Shown here in pieces: positions 45,523-54,670 of a stretch of 64,000 bases of DNA. The position numbers and the translations under genes are program-made. Source of the stretch: Micromonospora chalcea (GTDB lineage Bacteria > Actinomycetota > Actinomycetes > Mycobacteriales > Micromonosporaceae); the NCBI RefSeq assembly GCF_002926165.1, contig NZ_MAGP01000132.1, positions 62,001 through 126,000 on the forward strand. Reading direction: 5' to 3'. The notes under the pieces are model-generated. The model ran no database searches and was not told the origin of the DNA. It saw nothing but the letters and a program-made list of their open reading frames with translations. Position 1 is the stretch's first letter. Each line of letters opens with the position of its first letter.

Positions 45523-46002
45523 TCACGCCGGGGCCTGGGCGAGGTCGCGGCCGGCGGTGGCTCGAACGGCCCGGGGCCAGGTCCATGCGGTGCGCAGGAT
45601 GAAGGCCAGGAGCAGCAGTTCGAGCCCGATGGAGAAGCCGTAGAAGTAGAGGTAGGCCCAGGACTCGCCGTCCGCGTTGTACGCCGTGACGGGGATGTAG
45701 AGCGTTGCCACGACGAGGTTGGTGGCGCGGTTGACACGGGCGGGGAGCGTCGTGGAGAGCAGGATCATGAGGATCGGGACGGCCATGAGTGTGAGCGCGA
45801 GGGCGACGAAGGTCGGGCCCGTGTCGAACTCGTGCACGGCGCCGGCCAGGATGTCGTCGATGAAGCCGGGCTTGTACAGGGCGAGGTAGTCGACGTAGAT
45901 GTAGAGGAACATGAAGCTGGCCCAGGCCGCGGCGAGCTTCGCCTGGACCGGGAGGTGCGCTTCCTGGAGCGCACCGGCCCGTCTGTCGGTTCTGGTCATC
46001 AC
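45523..46002 (-). CDS. DUF6326-like four-helix membrane protein
   Basis: The 159-residue product has four hydrophobic helices (WASFMFLYIYVDYLALY, FVALALTLMAVPILMILL, NLVVATLYIPVTAY, YFYGFSIGLELLLLAFIL) and the acidic-aromatic YIYVDYLALYKPGFIDDI loop typical of the DUF6326 family. Function is unknown. It diverges from the sensor kinase at 46187, so the two-component system may control it. ATG 46002 or the next ATG at 45999 could be the start. Confidence 0.78.
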   Translation of the reverse strand: MMTRTDRRAGALQEAHLPVQAKLAAAWASFMFLYIYVDYLALYKPGFIDDILAGAVHEFDTGPTFVALALTLMAVPILMILLSTTLPARVNRATNLVVATLYIPVTAYNADGESWAYLYFYGFSIGLELLLLAFILRTAWTWPRAVRATAGRDLAQAPA

Positions 46003-46186
46003 GTCTCCTGTCTGCTGGCGTCAGCCGGGTCGGCTCACTCGATGTCTCCACACTGACCAGCGTCGGCGGGCGTCACATCCGCTTGCGGGCTCGGGCTGTC
46101 CTGGCCCCGGGCGCGGGAAACTCGCCGTACTTTCGGCTGATCCGCCCGAGGGGCGGCCCCCTTACGTTCTCGGAAAAGGGGGAAGC

Positions 46187-47320
46187 ATGCTTGCTGGGAT
46201 CTGGGCTGAGCCTCGCCCCACAGGTGCGCCGGTGCGTCTGTGGCGGGACTGGGCGCTGTCCTCGGCTCTTGTCGTGATCTCGGTCGTCGAGATGCTGCTG
46301 CGCGACGACAGGGCATGGGCGCCGCTGCTGGTCGGTGTCAGCGTCGTGGTCGCGGCGTGCCTGCTGTATCGACGCACGCGACCGCTGGCCGCGGTAACCG
46401 TTGCCTTCGGAGCCGTTCTCCTCTTCGACATCGCGAGGATCGCGGTCATCGACGCCACCGGCCTGCTGGGCATCGCAGGGCTGCTCGTGTTGCCCTACGC
46501 CCTGCTGCGCTGGGGAGCAGGTCGCGAGGCTGCCCTCGGACTCGGCATCATCCTCATCTGGCTACCCGTCACCCTCGTCGCGGAGTCGACCTCACCCGCG
46601 GAGAAGGTCGCCGGTTACGGCTTCTTCCTGTGCTCTGCCGCGCTCGGAGCGGCAGTGCGCTACCGCACCAGAAGCCACGAGCGCGACGTCGAGCAGGTCC
46701 GTCTCCACCAGCGCAACGAACTCGCCCGCGAGCTGCACGACACGGTCGGCCATCACGTCTCGGCCATCGCCGTCCAGGCGCAGGCAGGTCGCGCGCTGGC
46801 CGCCGCAGATCCGGAGCGCGCGCTGGCCACCCTGGTCACCATCGAGGAAGAGGCGTCCCGGACGCTCAGGGAGATGCGAGCCCTCGTGGGCGTGCTGCGC
46901 GACGGTACGGACGCCGATCTCACCCCTCGGCGAGGCGTGGCGGACATCGAGCGACTCACTCGTCCCGGCGGCGAGGTGCTGGGCGTCCGCGTGCAGGTCT
47001 CCGGTGACGCCGAGGCCGTTGAGCCGGCAGTCGGCACCGCCCTCTACCTGATCGCCGCCGAGGCGGTCACCAACGCGACCCGCCACGCCCGCGGCGCCAC
47101 CGGAGTCACCGTCGACGTCACCGCATCCCGCGACCAGGTGCACCTGCGGGTACGCGATGACGGCGAGGCGACCACGACCAGCTCTTCGCACGCCGGCTAC
47201 GGGCTGCGCGGCATGGCCGAGCGGGCGAGCCTGCTCGGCGGCACCCTCCGGGCGGGACCTGCCGCGGACGGCGGCTGGAGCGTCGACGCCTCGCTGCCTC
47301 GGACAGCGCGCACGTCATGA
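46187..47320 (+). CDS. Sensor histidine kinase, NarL-partner type
   Basis: The 377-residue kinase has four or five N-terminal helices, a HisKA_3 domain with the phospho-His in ARELHDTVGHHVSAIAVQAQA in shape, and HATPase_c (AEAVTNATRHARG, RVRDDGEA, GYGLRGMAERASLLGG). This is the DesK-like class common in actinomycetes. ATG 46187 has a GGGGGAAG site just upstream; the longer frame reads into the divergent promoter. It overlaps its response regulator (ATGA). Confidence 0.92.
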   Translation: MLAGIWAEPRPTGAPVRLWRDWALSSALVVISVVEMLLRDDRAWAPLLVGVSVVVAACLLYRRTRPLAAVTVAFGAVLLFDIARIAVIDATGLLGIAGLLVLPYALLRWGAGREAALGLGIILIWLPVTLVAESTSPAEKVAGYGFFLCSAALGAAVRYRTRSHERDVEQVRLHQRNELARELHDTVGHHVSAIAVQAQAGRALAAADPERALATLVTIEEEASRTLREMRALVGVLRDGTDADLTPRRGVADIERLTRPGGEVLGVRVQVSGDAEAVEPAVGTALYLIAAEAVTNATRHARGATGVTVDVTASRDQVHLRVRDDGEATTTSSSHAGYGLRGMAERASLLGGTLRAGPAADGGWSVDASLPRTARTS

Positions 47321-47973
47321 CCATCCGCGTGCTGGTCGCTGACGACCAGGACATCGTCAGGGCAGGGCTCTGCATGATCCTGAACGCCCAACCGGGCATC
47401 GCCGTCGTCGGCGACGCCGCCGACGGCCGCCGGGCGATCTCCATGGCCCGTTCGCTGCGTCCCGATGTGTGCCTGCTGGACATCCGCATGCCCGAGGTCG
47501 ACGGGATCGAAGCCACCCGCCGGCTCGCCGGGGCCGACGTCGCCGATCCTCTGGCCGTCGTCGTCATCACCACCTTCGACCTCGACGAGTACGTCTACGG
47601 CGCGCTCAAGGCAGGCGCCCGCGGCTTCCTCCTCAAGGACGCCGGCGCCGAGATGCTCACCCAGGCCGTCCATGCCGCGGCCCGGGGCGACGCCCTGATC
47701 GCACCGAACATCACCGCGAGGCTCCTGTCCTCCTTCGCGAACAGCCGCCCGCGCTCGGTGCCACCTGAGCCTGTCGAGCCGCTGACCGCTCGCGAGGAAC
47801 AGGTCCTGCTTGCTGCCGCTCGCGGGCGGACCAACAGCGAGATCGGCGATGAGCTGTCCATCAGCCTCAGCACCGTCAAGACCCACATCGCCGCCCTGAT
47901 GCGCAAGCTCAACGCCCGCAACCGCGTCGAGATCGTGATGTGGGCCTACGAGACACGCCGCGTCGGCACCTGA
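47317..47973 (+). CDS. NarL/FixJ-type response regulator
   Basis: The 218-residue regulator has a receiver domain (VLVADDQDIVRAG, phospho-Asp in CLLDIRMPEVDG, Lys in FLLKDAGAEM) and a LuxR-type HTH (TAREEQVLLAAARGRTNSEI, STVKTHIAALMRKLNARNRV). It forms a coupled pair with the kinase. Targets are unknown; the divergent DUF6326-like gene is the nearest candidate. Confidence 0.93.
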   Translation: MTIRVLVADDQDIVRAGLCMILNAQPGIAVVGDAADGRRAISMARSLRPDVCLLDIRMPEVDGIEATRRLAGADVADPLAVVVITTFDLDEYVYGALKAGARGFLLKDAGAEMLTQAVHAAARGDALIAPNITARLLSSFANSRPRSVPPEPVEPLTAREEQVLLAAARGRTNSEIGDELSISLSTVKTHIAALMRKLNARNRVEIVMWAYETRRVGT

Positions 47974-47984
47974 CCGACGCCCGC

Positions 47985-48735
47985 AGGCCGGGTCGCGGAA
48001 CCAACGCCGACCGCTTCGGTGTGAGCTGTCGGCACCAGTTCGACGGCACCACTCGCCCGGATGCCACGGCCTGCGCCCCGAGCGCAACCGCTTCGTCCGG
48101 CTGACCGGCGGCGACGAGAGCAAGTCCGAGGTCGAGGCCGCGCTCCCCCGTCACCGCGCGGATCCAGATCGGCCAGTACCGCCCGCGCCACCTGCGGCAA
48201 GTTCGCCGCCAATCAAGGTCACGAGCAGCTCGCAGCTGAGCAGCCGCAGCATTTCGCTGCCGCAGGTCGATGTGAACCGTGGCCCGCAGCACCGCCAACC
48301 AACCGCCGGCAACCAACAGCCGACGCTGTTGAGCAACTGTTACCCGTCAGTGCAGCAACCGCACCACATAGGAGAGGTGTCGTCGCGCCAACGGCAACAG
48401 ATCCGCCGGGGCCATCGTCGGATAGGAGCTGGCGAGGTCGTCGACGCCCTGCTCGATCCGTTCGAGCAGGGCGTTGCTGACATCAGTGGCGGCGACTCTC
48501 GCCCGCAACTCGCCTGCCTCGACCGCATGGTCGATCGGCGCATCGACCAGCCGAGCGAGCACTCCCCCGGCGTCAGGGATCCGGTCCAGGTGGCGGGCTG
48601 TGTCGACCGTCGGAGCTTCGAGCCCTGCCTCCAACTTGTGGATATGGCTCTTGCTCCGGTGAGCGAGTTGCCCGAGAGACCGAAGCGACAGGCCACGCCG
48701 CTCCCGGCTCAAGGGGCCTGGCGAATCAGCCGGCC
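47985..48735 (-). pseudogene. Decayed XRE-family regulator with N-terminal HTH
   Basis: On the minus strand, 48712-48347 reads RRGLSLRSLGQLAHRSKSHI and TARHLDRIPDAGGVLARLV, the HTH of actinomycete XRE regulators of about 400 residues, ending SYVVRLLH and a stop. The helical C-terminal part continues in another frame from 48316 (VAGGWLAVLRATVHIDLRQR) and skips directly to the family's final segment (GLDLGLALVAAGQPDEAVAL, GRVVPSNW, near 48035). So there are frameshifts, a large internal deletion and a broken start (GTG followed by TGA after four codons near 48730). It is not a functional regulator. Confidence 0.7.
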
Positions 48736-49098
48736 GCCACCCCGTCGACGGTACCTAGACTCTTCACACGTGGATCTCCCATGCTCCTCACTTCTCGGTG
48801 AAGTGGCCTTGGACCTACCCCGGTCGACCTCGGACTCGTCACCGGTTCACCCCACTGACGCAGTGTGACGCGCGGGGCGGGGCGTGGGGTTCGGCCCGGC
48901 TGACTTTCCGCCCCGGCGCCGTGGGCAGCCGGGGTGGTCGCTTCATCCGTAATCGCATCGACGGCGACAGGTGCGGGCGGCACCTGCGCCGGGATGAAGA
49001 CCTCGTCCACCTGGTCGAACTTCCAGCGGAACAGCGCTCGCCCGGCGACCGCGTCGAGTAGTGAAGGGCGGGCCGGCCCACAGCCGGTCCCGATGACC
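48736..49098. other. Non-coding or remnant stretch
   Basis: Between the broken XRE gene and the lyase gene I see no intact gene. On the minus strand about 48930-49050 has coding-like third-position GC (it reads FRWKFDQVDEVFIPAQVPP), but there is no credible start, ribosome site or recognisable family. It may be a remnant. Its reading frame ends near 48726. Confidence 0.4.
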
Positions 49099-50001
49099 TC
49101 AGGCCGGCTCGTCCGGGAACCAGCCGGCCCGGCCGAGGGCACCCGGCAGGCTGGCCTTGCCGAGCCGGTCACCGATCCAGGCCGCCGTCTCGATCACCGC
49201 ACGCGGGTCGAGGCCGGTCTGGTGGCCGGAGCGGTGCAGGGCGTAGACCAGGTCCTCCGTGGCGACGTTGCCGGTGGCCGCCGGGGCGAAGGGGCAGCCA
49301 CCGATGCCGCCGACGCTCGCGTCGAGCACGCTCACGCCGGCCTCGACAGCAGCCAGAGCGTTGGCGATTGCGGTGTTGCGGGTGTCATGCAGGTGCAGGC
49401 GCAGCGGTACGCCCGGCGCGGCCGCGCCGGCTGCGGCCACCAGGTGCCGCACCTGGGCGGGCACTCCCACACCGATGGTGTCGGCCAGAGCGATCTCGTC
49501 CGGCTCGCCCTCAGCGAGCCGGGCGACGAGCTCACCGACCGTCGACGGGGCGACGTCGCCCTCGAAAGGGCAGCCGAACGCCGCAGCGACGGTGACGCTG
49601 GCCCGACGGCCGGCGGCGTGGGCGGCTGCGGCAATGTCGGACCAGGCCTGGACCATGGTGTCGACCGAGGCGCCCTGGTTTCGCCGGCTGAACGTCTCGG
49701 TGGCGACCACGACGCAGTTCACCTCGTCCACCCCGGCGGCGAGGGCACGGTCGAGCCCGCGTCGGTTGAGCACCAGACCGATGTACGATACGTCGCTGCG
49801 GCGCGGCACCTCGGCCATGACGGCTTCCGCGTCGGCCATCTGGGGCACCCGGTCGGCGCGGACGAACGACACCGCCTCGACCCGCCGCGCTCCGGCCTCG
49901 ACGCAGCGCCGGATCAGCTCGATCTTGCTCGCTGTCGGGAGGACCTCGGACTCGTTCTGCAACCCGTCCCGGGGGGACACTTCCACCACACGCACCATCA
50001 T
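49099..50001 (-). CDS. Hydroxymethylglutaryl-CoA lyase-like enzyme
   Basis: The 300-residue enzyme is a DRE-TIM aldolase of the HMG-CoA lyase branch: VVEVSPRDGLQNE (catalytic Arg-Asp near residue 10), FGCPFEGDV, LADTIGVGVPAQV, LHLHDTRNTAIANALAA (metal His-x-His) and the loop GGIGGCPFAPAATGNVATED with the catalytic Cys. It cleaves a 3-hydroxy-3-methyl acyl-CoA to acetyl-CoA and a keto product. Next to a CoA-transferase it would suit breakdown of a branched acid made by the microcompartment pathway. It diverges from gntR, and the operator palindrome touches its start. ATG 50001, ATG 49998 or a leaderless GTG 49995 are all possible starts. Confidence 0.9.
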   Translation of the reverse strand: MMVRVVEVSPRDGLQNESEVLPTASKIELIRRCVEAGARRVEAVSFVRADRVPQMADAEAVMAEVPRRSDVSYIGLVLNRRGLDRALAAGVDEVNCVVVATETFSRRNQGASVDTMVQAWSDIAAAAHAAGRRASVTVAAAFGCPFEGDVAPSTVGELVARLAEGEPDEIALADTIGVGVPAQVRHLVAAAGAAAPGVPLRLHLHDTRNTAIANALAAVEAGVSVLDASVGGIGGCPFAPAATGNVATEDLVYALHRSGHQTGLDPRAVIETAAWIGDRLGKASLPGALGRAGWFPDEPA

Positions 50002-50011
50002 CTGTATACAA
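50002..50011. promoter_or_regulatory. GntR/FadR-type operator at the lyase-gntR divergence
   Basis: CTGTATACAA lies directly before the lyase start and 66 bases before gntR. It matches the FadR-subfamily pattern (t-x-GTA/TAC-x-a) and nearly equals TTGTATACAA at 56561-56570. Binding would block the lyase and autoregulate gntR. Confidence 0.65.
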
Positions 50012-50076
50012 TCTCAGAGCGGCAGGCGGTCGGCAAGGTACCGGTCGCGACATCGCTTCAGACCACGGAGGCACGG

Positions 50077-50733
50077 GTGACCAATGCCGGGCAGGACGCC
50101 TACGAGGCGTTGCGGAGCGCGATCCTGAACGGATCCATCCGCCCGGGGGAGCGGCTGGGCGAGGTGGAGTTGTCCTCGCAGTTCGGGGTGAGTCGGACCC
50201 CGATCCGGGAGGCCCTGCGCCGGCTCACCGCCGAGGGCCTGGTCGTCTTCCAGCCCAACCGGGGGGCCCGGGTGGCCGAGTGGTCGCTCAGCGATCTGGA
50301 GGACACCTACGAGATCCGGGCCCGGCTGGAGAGCTACGGCGCGGCCCTGGCCGCCCAGCGCATCGACGCCGACTGCCTGCCGAGGCTGAGCCTGCTCTGC
50401 GACGAGATGGATCAGCGGGCGCAGCGGATGACCCCGCAGGATCTGGACGACATCGCCGACCTCAACGCCGAACTGCACGGTCTGGTCATCGGCGCTGCCG
50501 ACAGCCCTCGACTGACCTCCCTGCTCTCGGCGGTGGTGGAGGTCCCGCTCGTGGTTCGGGCGTTCCGCCTCTACACCCCGGAAGCGCTGGCCCGCAGCAT
50601 GGCCCACCACCGTGACCTGGTGGCAGCCCTCCGCGCCCGCGACGCCGAATGGGCGTCGAGCACGATGCGCGCGCACGTGCTGGCCGCCCGGCGAGTGCTG
50701 CTGGACGCCATGTCCGACAACCCGGATCTCTGA
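50077..50733 (+). CDS. GntR-family (FCD-type) transcriptional regulator
   Basis: The 218-residue regulator has a winged HTH (AYEALRSAILNGSIRPGERL, SSQFGVSRTPIREALRRLTA, EGLVVFQPNRGARVAEW) and an all-helical FCD ligand domain (EIRARLESYGAALAA, ADLNAELHGLVIGAA, MAHHRDLVAALRARDAEWAS with metal-binding His). Such proteins respond to a carboxylate or other pathway metabolite and usually repress. GTG 50077 has GGAGG at 50067-50071. Palindromes at 50002-50011 and 56561-56570 are its likely sites, linking the lyase gene and the importer/CoA-transferase operon. Confidence 0.92.
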   Translation: MTNAGQDAYEALRSAILNGSIRPGERLGEVELSSQFGVSRTPIREALRRLTAEGLVVFQPNRGARVAEWSLSDLEDTYEIRARLESYGAALAAQRIDADCLPRLSLLCDEMDQRAQRMTPQDLDDIADLNAELHGLVIGAADSPRLTSLLSAVVEVPLVVRAFRLYTPEALARSMAHHRDLVAALRARDAEWASSTMRAHVLAARRVLLDAMSDNPDL

Positions 50734-50763
50734 GCGCTCGGGGCGCGCCGTTCCGACCGCGAT

Positions 50764-50795
50764 CCAGCCTCCGGGCCCGGTGGCCCGGAGGCTGG
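50764..50795. terminator. Bidirectional terminator hairpin
   Basis: A perfect 14-bp stem (CCAGCCTCCGGGCC 50764-50777, complement 50782-50795) with a CGGT loop lies between the converging gntR and ABC ATPase genes. Confidence 0.8.
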
Positions 50796-50813
50796 ACGGG
50801 CCTCCGGGCCCGG

Positions 50814-51773
50814 TCAGCTCCCGGGTGCGCCCGGCTTGATGCAGGCCACCGCGCGGTCGGCGTCGAAGGGGGTCAGGCGCACCTCGTTTTGTACACACCG
50901 GTCCTCGCCGACCGGGCACCGACCGTAGAGGACGCAGCCGCTCACCTTCTCCGTCGGGCTCACCGGGTCGCCGACCAGGCGGGCCGGCGGCAGCTCCTGG
51001 TCGGGGTCGACGGGCAGCGCTGCGGCCAGCAGAGCGCGCGTGTAGGGGTGCTGCGGGTCGGCGAACACCCGCTCCGACGGGCCGGTCTCCACCACCCGCC
51101 CCCGGTACATGACCGCGATCCGGTCACTGACGTAGCGAACGGTGTGGATGTCATGGGAGATGAACAGATACCCCATGCCGAGTTCGGTCTGCAGGTCGGC
51201 CAGGAGTTGCAGGATCTGGGCGCGGACCGACAGGTCGAGTGAGGAGGTGGGTTCGTCGAGGACGATCAGGGAGGGCTCGGTGACGATGGCCCGCGCGATG
51301 CCGACCCGTTGCTGCTGTCCCCCGCTGAGTTCACCGGGAAATCGGCGGGCCATCTCGGGTGCCAGCCCCACCTGGTCGATGACCCTGGCGACCCGGCTCC
51401 GGCGGTCGGCCGCCGGGGTCTTCGGCTGGTGGATGGCGAGTGGCTCGCCGACGATGTCGGCCACCCGCATACGCGGGTTCAGCGACTCGAACGGTTCCTG
51501 GAAGATGATCTGCGCCTTGGCGCGCAGCTGGCGCAGTCCGGCTGCGGGCAGCGCGAGCATGTCGGTGCCCTGGAAGTGCACCGAACCCCGGGTCGGCTCG
51601 ATCAGGCGTAGGGCCAGCCGGCCCAACGTCGACTTGCCCGACCCGCTCTCGCCGATGACGGCCAGTGTCTCGCCGGCGTTCACGGTCAGCGACACGTCGT
51701 CGAGGGCGTAGACCGTGGTGGTCCCGCCGACGGAGAACTCCTTGCTGACGTTGGTCAGCTCCAGCAGGCTCAC
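50814..51773 (-). CDS. Dpp/Opp-type ABC importer ATPase (DppF-like)
   Basis: The 319-residue ATPase has Walker A GESGSGKST, Q-loop IIFQEPFESLNPRM, signature LSGGQQQRVGIARAI, Walker B LIVLDEPTSSLD, H-loop ISHDIHTV and the C-terminal oligopeptide-importer Cys motif (CVLYGRCPVGEDRC). GTG 51773 overlaps the stop of the DppD-like gene. It is the last gene of the operon that begins with the CoA-transferase. Dpp-family importers carry peptides, nickel or small organic nitrogen compounds. Confidence 0.92.
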   Translation of the reverse strand: MSLLELTNVSKEFSVGGTTTVYALDDVSLTVNAGETLAVIGESGSGKSTLGRLALRLIEPTRGSVHFQGTDMLALPAAGLRQLRAKAQIIFQEPFESLNPRMRVADIVGEPLAIHQPKTPAADRRSRVARVIDQVGLAPEMARRFPGELSGGQQQRVGIARAIVTEPSLIVLDEPTSSLDLSVRAQILQLLADLQTELGMGYLFISHDIHTVRYVSDRIAVMYRGRVVETGPSERVFADPQHPYTRALLAAALPVDPDQELPPARLVGDPVSPTEKVSGCVLYGRCPVGEDRCVQNEVRLTPFDADRAVACIKPGAPGS

Positions 51774-52801
51774 CGAGCGGCCTCCCTCTCCTGCGACAGG
51801 TGACACCAGTACGTCCGGCCCGACGCAGAGGTCGTCGGCTCCGGGAACACCTGCCCGCAGGGCTCGAAGGCGTGCGGGCAGCGGGCCTGGAAGGGGCAGC
51901 CGGCCGGATAGTCGACGAGATCCGGCAGCCTCCCGGTGAGGTGCACCAACGGATGGCCCGGCCGGGGAACGGCCCGGACCAGCGCCTGCGTGTACGGGTG
52001 CTGCGGGCTGGTGAGCACGTCACGGACCGAGCCGTGCTCGATCACCTTGCCGGCATACATCACGACCACCCGGTCGCAGTACTGGGCCACCACGCCGAGG
52101 TCGTGGGTGACCAGCAGCATCGAACGGCCGTGCTGCTGGACCAGGCCCCGGATGAGGTCGAGGATCTGCCGTTGCACGGTCAGGTCGAGGCCCGTGGTCG
52201 GCTCGTCGGCGATGACGAAGGCCGGGTTGAGCAGCATGGCCATGGCGATGACGACGCGCTGGGCCATCCCGCCGCTGAGCTGGTGGGCGTAACCGTCGAG
52301 GACCCGGTCCGGGCCCGCGATGCCGACGTCGGCCAGCGCGTCGCGGGCCCGGTCCCGGGCGATGGCGTCGGAGCGGATGCCGTGCGCAGCGAGGATGTTG
52401 GCGAACTGCCGGTGGATGCGCATCACCGGATTCAGCGCGCTGAACGGGTTCTGCGCGATGAAGCCGATCTCGGCGCCGCGCAGCCGGCGCAGTTCGGCCG
52501 CACGCAGGCCGAGCAGGTCGACCCCGTTGAATCGGGCGGTGCCCTCGACCACCCGCCCCGGGGGACGGACCAGGCCGAGAATCGACCGGATCGTCACCGA
52601 CTTGCCGCATCCGCTTTCGCCGACCACACCGACGATCTCGGCCCGGTCGACGTGGAAGTCGACGCCGTTGACCGCGTGTACCAGCCCGTCGGGGGTGTCG
52701 AAGCGTGTGGTGAGGCCGCTGACCTCCAGCAGGCGGGGCTCCCGGTCCGCGCCCTGGCCGGTGTTGGTGGGGCGGCTCAGCGCCTGGCGGGGGGCGCTCA
52801 T
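51770..52801 (-). CDS. Dpp/Opp-type ABC importer ATPase (DppD-like)
   Basis: The 343-residue ATPase has Walker A GESGCGKSV, Q-loop FIAQNPFSALNPVM, signature LSGGMAQRVVIAMAM, Walker B FVIADEPTTGLD, H-loop VTHDLGVVA and the Cys motif CPFQARCPHAFEPC. It pairs with the DppF-like ATPase. ATG 52801 overlaps the upstream permease stop (ATGA). Confidence 0.92.
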   Translation of the reverse strand: MSAPRQALSRPTNTGQGADREPRLLEVSGLTTRFDTPDGLVHAVNGVDFHVDRAEIVGVVGESGCGKSVTIRSILGLVRPPGRVVEGTARFNGVDLLGLRAAELRRLRGAEIGFIAQNPFSALNPVMRIHRQFANILAAHGIRSDAIARDRARDALADVGIAGPDRVLDGYAHQLSGGMAQRVVIAMAMLLNPAFVIADEPTTGLDLTVQRQILDLIRGLVQQHGRSMLLVTHDLGVVAQYCDRVVVMYAGKVIEHGSVRDVLTSPQHPYTQALVRAVPRPGHPLVHLTGRLPDLVDYPAGCPFQARCPHAFEPCGQVFPEPTTSASGRTYWCHLSQEREAAR

Positions 52802-53664
52802 CGCTGCCTCGCCCGTCCGAAGGAGTCCTGCAGCTCGTCGCTGATGGCGTTGAAACAGAGCACGGTCAGGAAGATGGCGAGTCCGGGGAAGACCGATACC
52901 CACCACTGGCCGGTCGTCATGTTCTGCGCTCCTGTCTGGATCATCGCTCCCCAGCTGGCGTCGGCGGCGTTGATGCCGATGCCGAGGAAGGACAGCGAGG
53001 CGATCACCACGATCGAGTGGGCCACCGCCAGCGACGCCTGGGCCAGGATGATGCCGGTCATGTTCGGCAGCACGTGACGGAACATGACCCGCGGCCCGGT
53101 CGCGCCGATGGCGTGGGCGGCCTCGACGTAGCGGCTCTCCCGGATGGTCAGCCCTTCGCTGCGGACCAGACGGACGAACCGGGGGACGTTGATGATGGCG
53201 ATGGCCACCACGACGTTCTCGATGTTGTTGCCCATCAGGGCGACCAGTGCGATGGCCAGGACCAGCAGGGGGAAGGCCTGGAAGACGTCCAGCGCGCGGA
53301 CCACGCGCTCTCCCCACGGCCCTCGGTGCAGGGCGGCCAGCCCGAGCAGTACGCCGACCACCAGCGAGATCAGCATGCCGGCGAGGGCCAGCGGGATGTC
53401 CACTCCGGCCGAGGCCACCAGGCGGCTGAAGACGTCGATGCCGAACTTGTCGGTGCCCATCCAGTGCTCGCCGTCGGGTGCGGCAAGGGTGTCGGGCAGC
53501 GGCTCGGCCGGGTCGTAGGGCAGCGGCGCGAGGTAGGCCGCCGCCAGCATGCCGGCGAGGATGCCGCTGGGCACCCACAGGCGCAGGCGGCGACGACCAC
53601 GGCGGGGCTTGCGACCCTTCGGCGCGGTGACCGTGGTGGGATCGGCGGCCAAGGTTTCAGTCAT
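52798..53664 (-). CDS. Dpp/Opp-type ABC importer permease (DppC-like)
   Basis: The 288-residue permease has the DppC layout: an N-terminal basic stretch, one helix (WVPSGILAGMLAAAYLAPL), the conserved HWMGTDKFGIDVFSRL segment, then five helices with the EAA-type loop EAAHAIGATGPRVMFRHVLPN. ATG 53664 overlaps the upstream permease by 8 bases. Confidence 0.92.
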   Translation of the reverse strand: MTETLAADPTTVTAPKGRKPRRGRRRLRLWVPSGILAGMLAAAYLAPLPYDPAEPLPDTLAAPDGEHWMGTDKFGIDVFSRLVASAGVDIPLALAGMLISLVVGVLLGLAALHRGPWGERVVRALDVFQAFPLLVLAIALVALMGNNIENVVVAIAIINVPRFVRLVRSEGLTIRESRYVEAAHAIGATGPRVMFRHVLPNMTGIILAQASLAVAHSIVVIASLSFLGIGINAADASWGAMIQTGAQNMTTGQWWVSVFPGLAIFLTVLCFNAISDELQDSFGRARQR

Positions 53665-54670
53665 AGCGCACCCTCGGATCGAGCACCGCGACCAGGATGT
53701 CCAGTGCGGTGAAGGCCAACAGGGTTCCCAGACCGGCGGCGAGGATGAAGCCCTGCACGGCCGGCATGTCGAGCTGGAGGATGGAGTCGATCGCCCACTC
53801 CCCGAAGCCACCCCACGAGAAGATCGTCTCGATGATCGCCGCACCGCCGAGCAGAGCGGCCAGCAGGATGCCGCCGTAGGTGAGGATCGGGGTGCGGGCC
53901 TGACGGAAGGCGTAGGCCAGCACGGTCCGCTCGGGCAGACCGCAGGCCCGGGCGAATTCGACCTGCTTGGACTCCAGGGCGGGCACCAGCGAGGCGTAGG
54001 TGCTGCGGGCGAAGTACGCCGAGTAGTAGATGCCCAGGGTCAGCACCGGCAGCATCGAGTGCGCCACCGCCGAACGGAACACCGTCATGTCACCGGCGAT
54101 CAGCGAGTCGACCAGCAGTGCCCCGGTCACCGCCGGCGGCGGCTCGTCCATCAGACCGAGCCGGCCGACCGGGGCGGGAGCCCACCCGGCGAGATAGAAG
54201 CAGAGGTAGATCAACAGGAGGGCGAGGAAGAAGTCGGGGATCGACTGGAAGGTGGTGACCACAAATCGGGAGCCCCGGTCGGCCAGCCTGCCCTTGTGGT
54301 ACGCGCCCAGGGTGCCCAGGCCCACACCGAGCACCGCGGCCACGATGAGCGAGAGGATCACCAACTCCAGGGTGGCCGGGGCGAAGCGCAGGATCTCCGA
54401 CAGGATCGGCCGGTCGGTGTAGTACGACGATCCGAGGTCGCCGCGGACCAGGCCGCCGAGGTAGTCGACGAACCGCTCCCACAGTGGCCGGTCCAGACCG
54501 AGACGTCGCTCGATCTCGGCCAGTTCCTCCGGGCCGGCGGCCGGCCCGGCGATGACCCCGACCGGGTTGCCCGGCAACGCGTTGACCAGGAGGAAGGCCA
54601 GCACGACGACCGAGAGCAGCCCCACGGGCAGGAAGAGCACCCGCCGTCGGGCGTAGCCGAGGACCCGCAT
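53657..54670 (-). CDS. Dpp/Opp-type ABC importer permease (DppB-like)
   Basis: The 337-residue permease has the DppB start (an N-terminal helix, then NALPGNPVGVIAGP and LGLDRPLWERFVDYL), six helices and the EAA-type loop EFARACGLPERTVLAYAFR. ATG 54670 shares one base with the hydrolase stop. No periplasmic-type binding protein gene is visible in the operon. Confidence 0.92.
   Translation of the reverse strand: MRVLGYARRRVLFLPVGLLSVVVLAFLLVNALPGNPVGVIAGPAAGPEELAEIERRLGLDRPLWERFVDYLGGLVRGDLGSSYYTDRPILSEILRFAPATLELVILSLIVAAVLGVGLGTLGAYHKGRLADRGSRFVVTTFQSIPDFFLALLLIYLCFYLAGWAPAPVGRLGLMDEPPPAVTGALLVDSLIAGDMTVFRSAVAHSMLPVLTLGIYYSAYFARSTYASLVPALESKQVEFARACGLPERTVLAYAFRQARTPILTYGGILLAALLGGAAIIETIFSWGGFGEWAIDSILQLDMPAVQGFILAAGLGTLLAFTALDILVAVLDPRVRYD

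Noticed and set aside
48726..49172. A 148-residue minus-strand open frame between the XRE remnant and the lyase
   Set aside because: Part has coding-like third-position GC, but it overlaps the lyase end, lacks a ribosome site and matches no family. At most it is a remnant.
50882..50895. TTTTGTACACACC as a further GntR operator
   Set aside because: It lies inside the DppF-like coding sequence, matches only one half-site well and has no promoter nearby.
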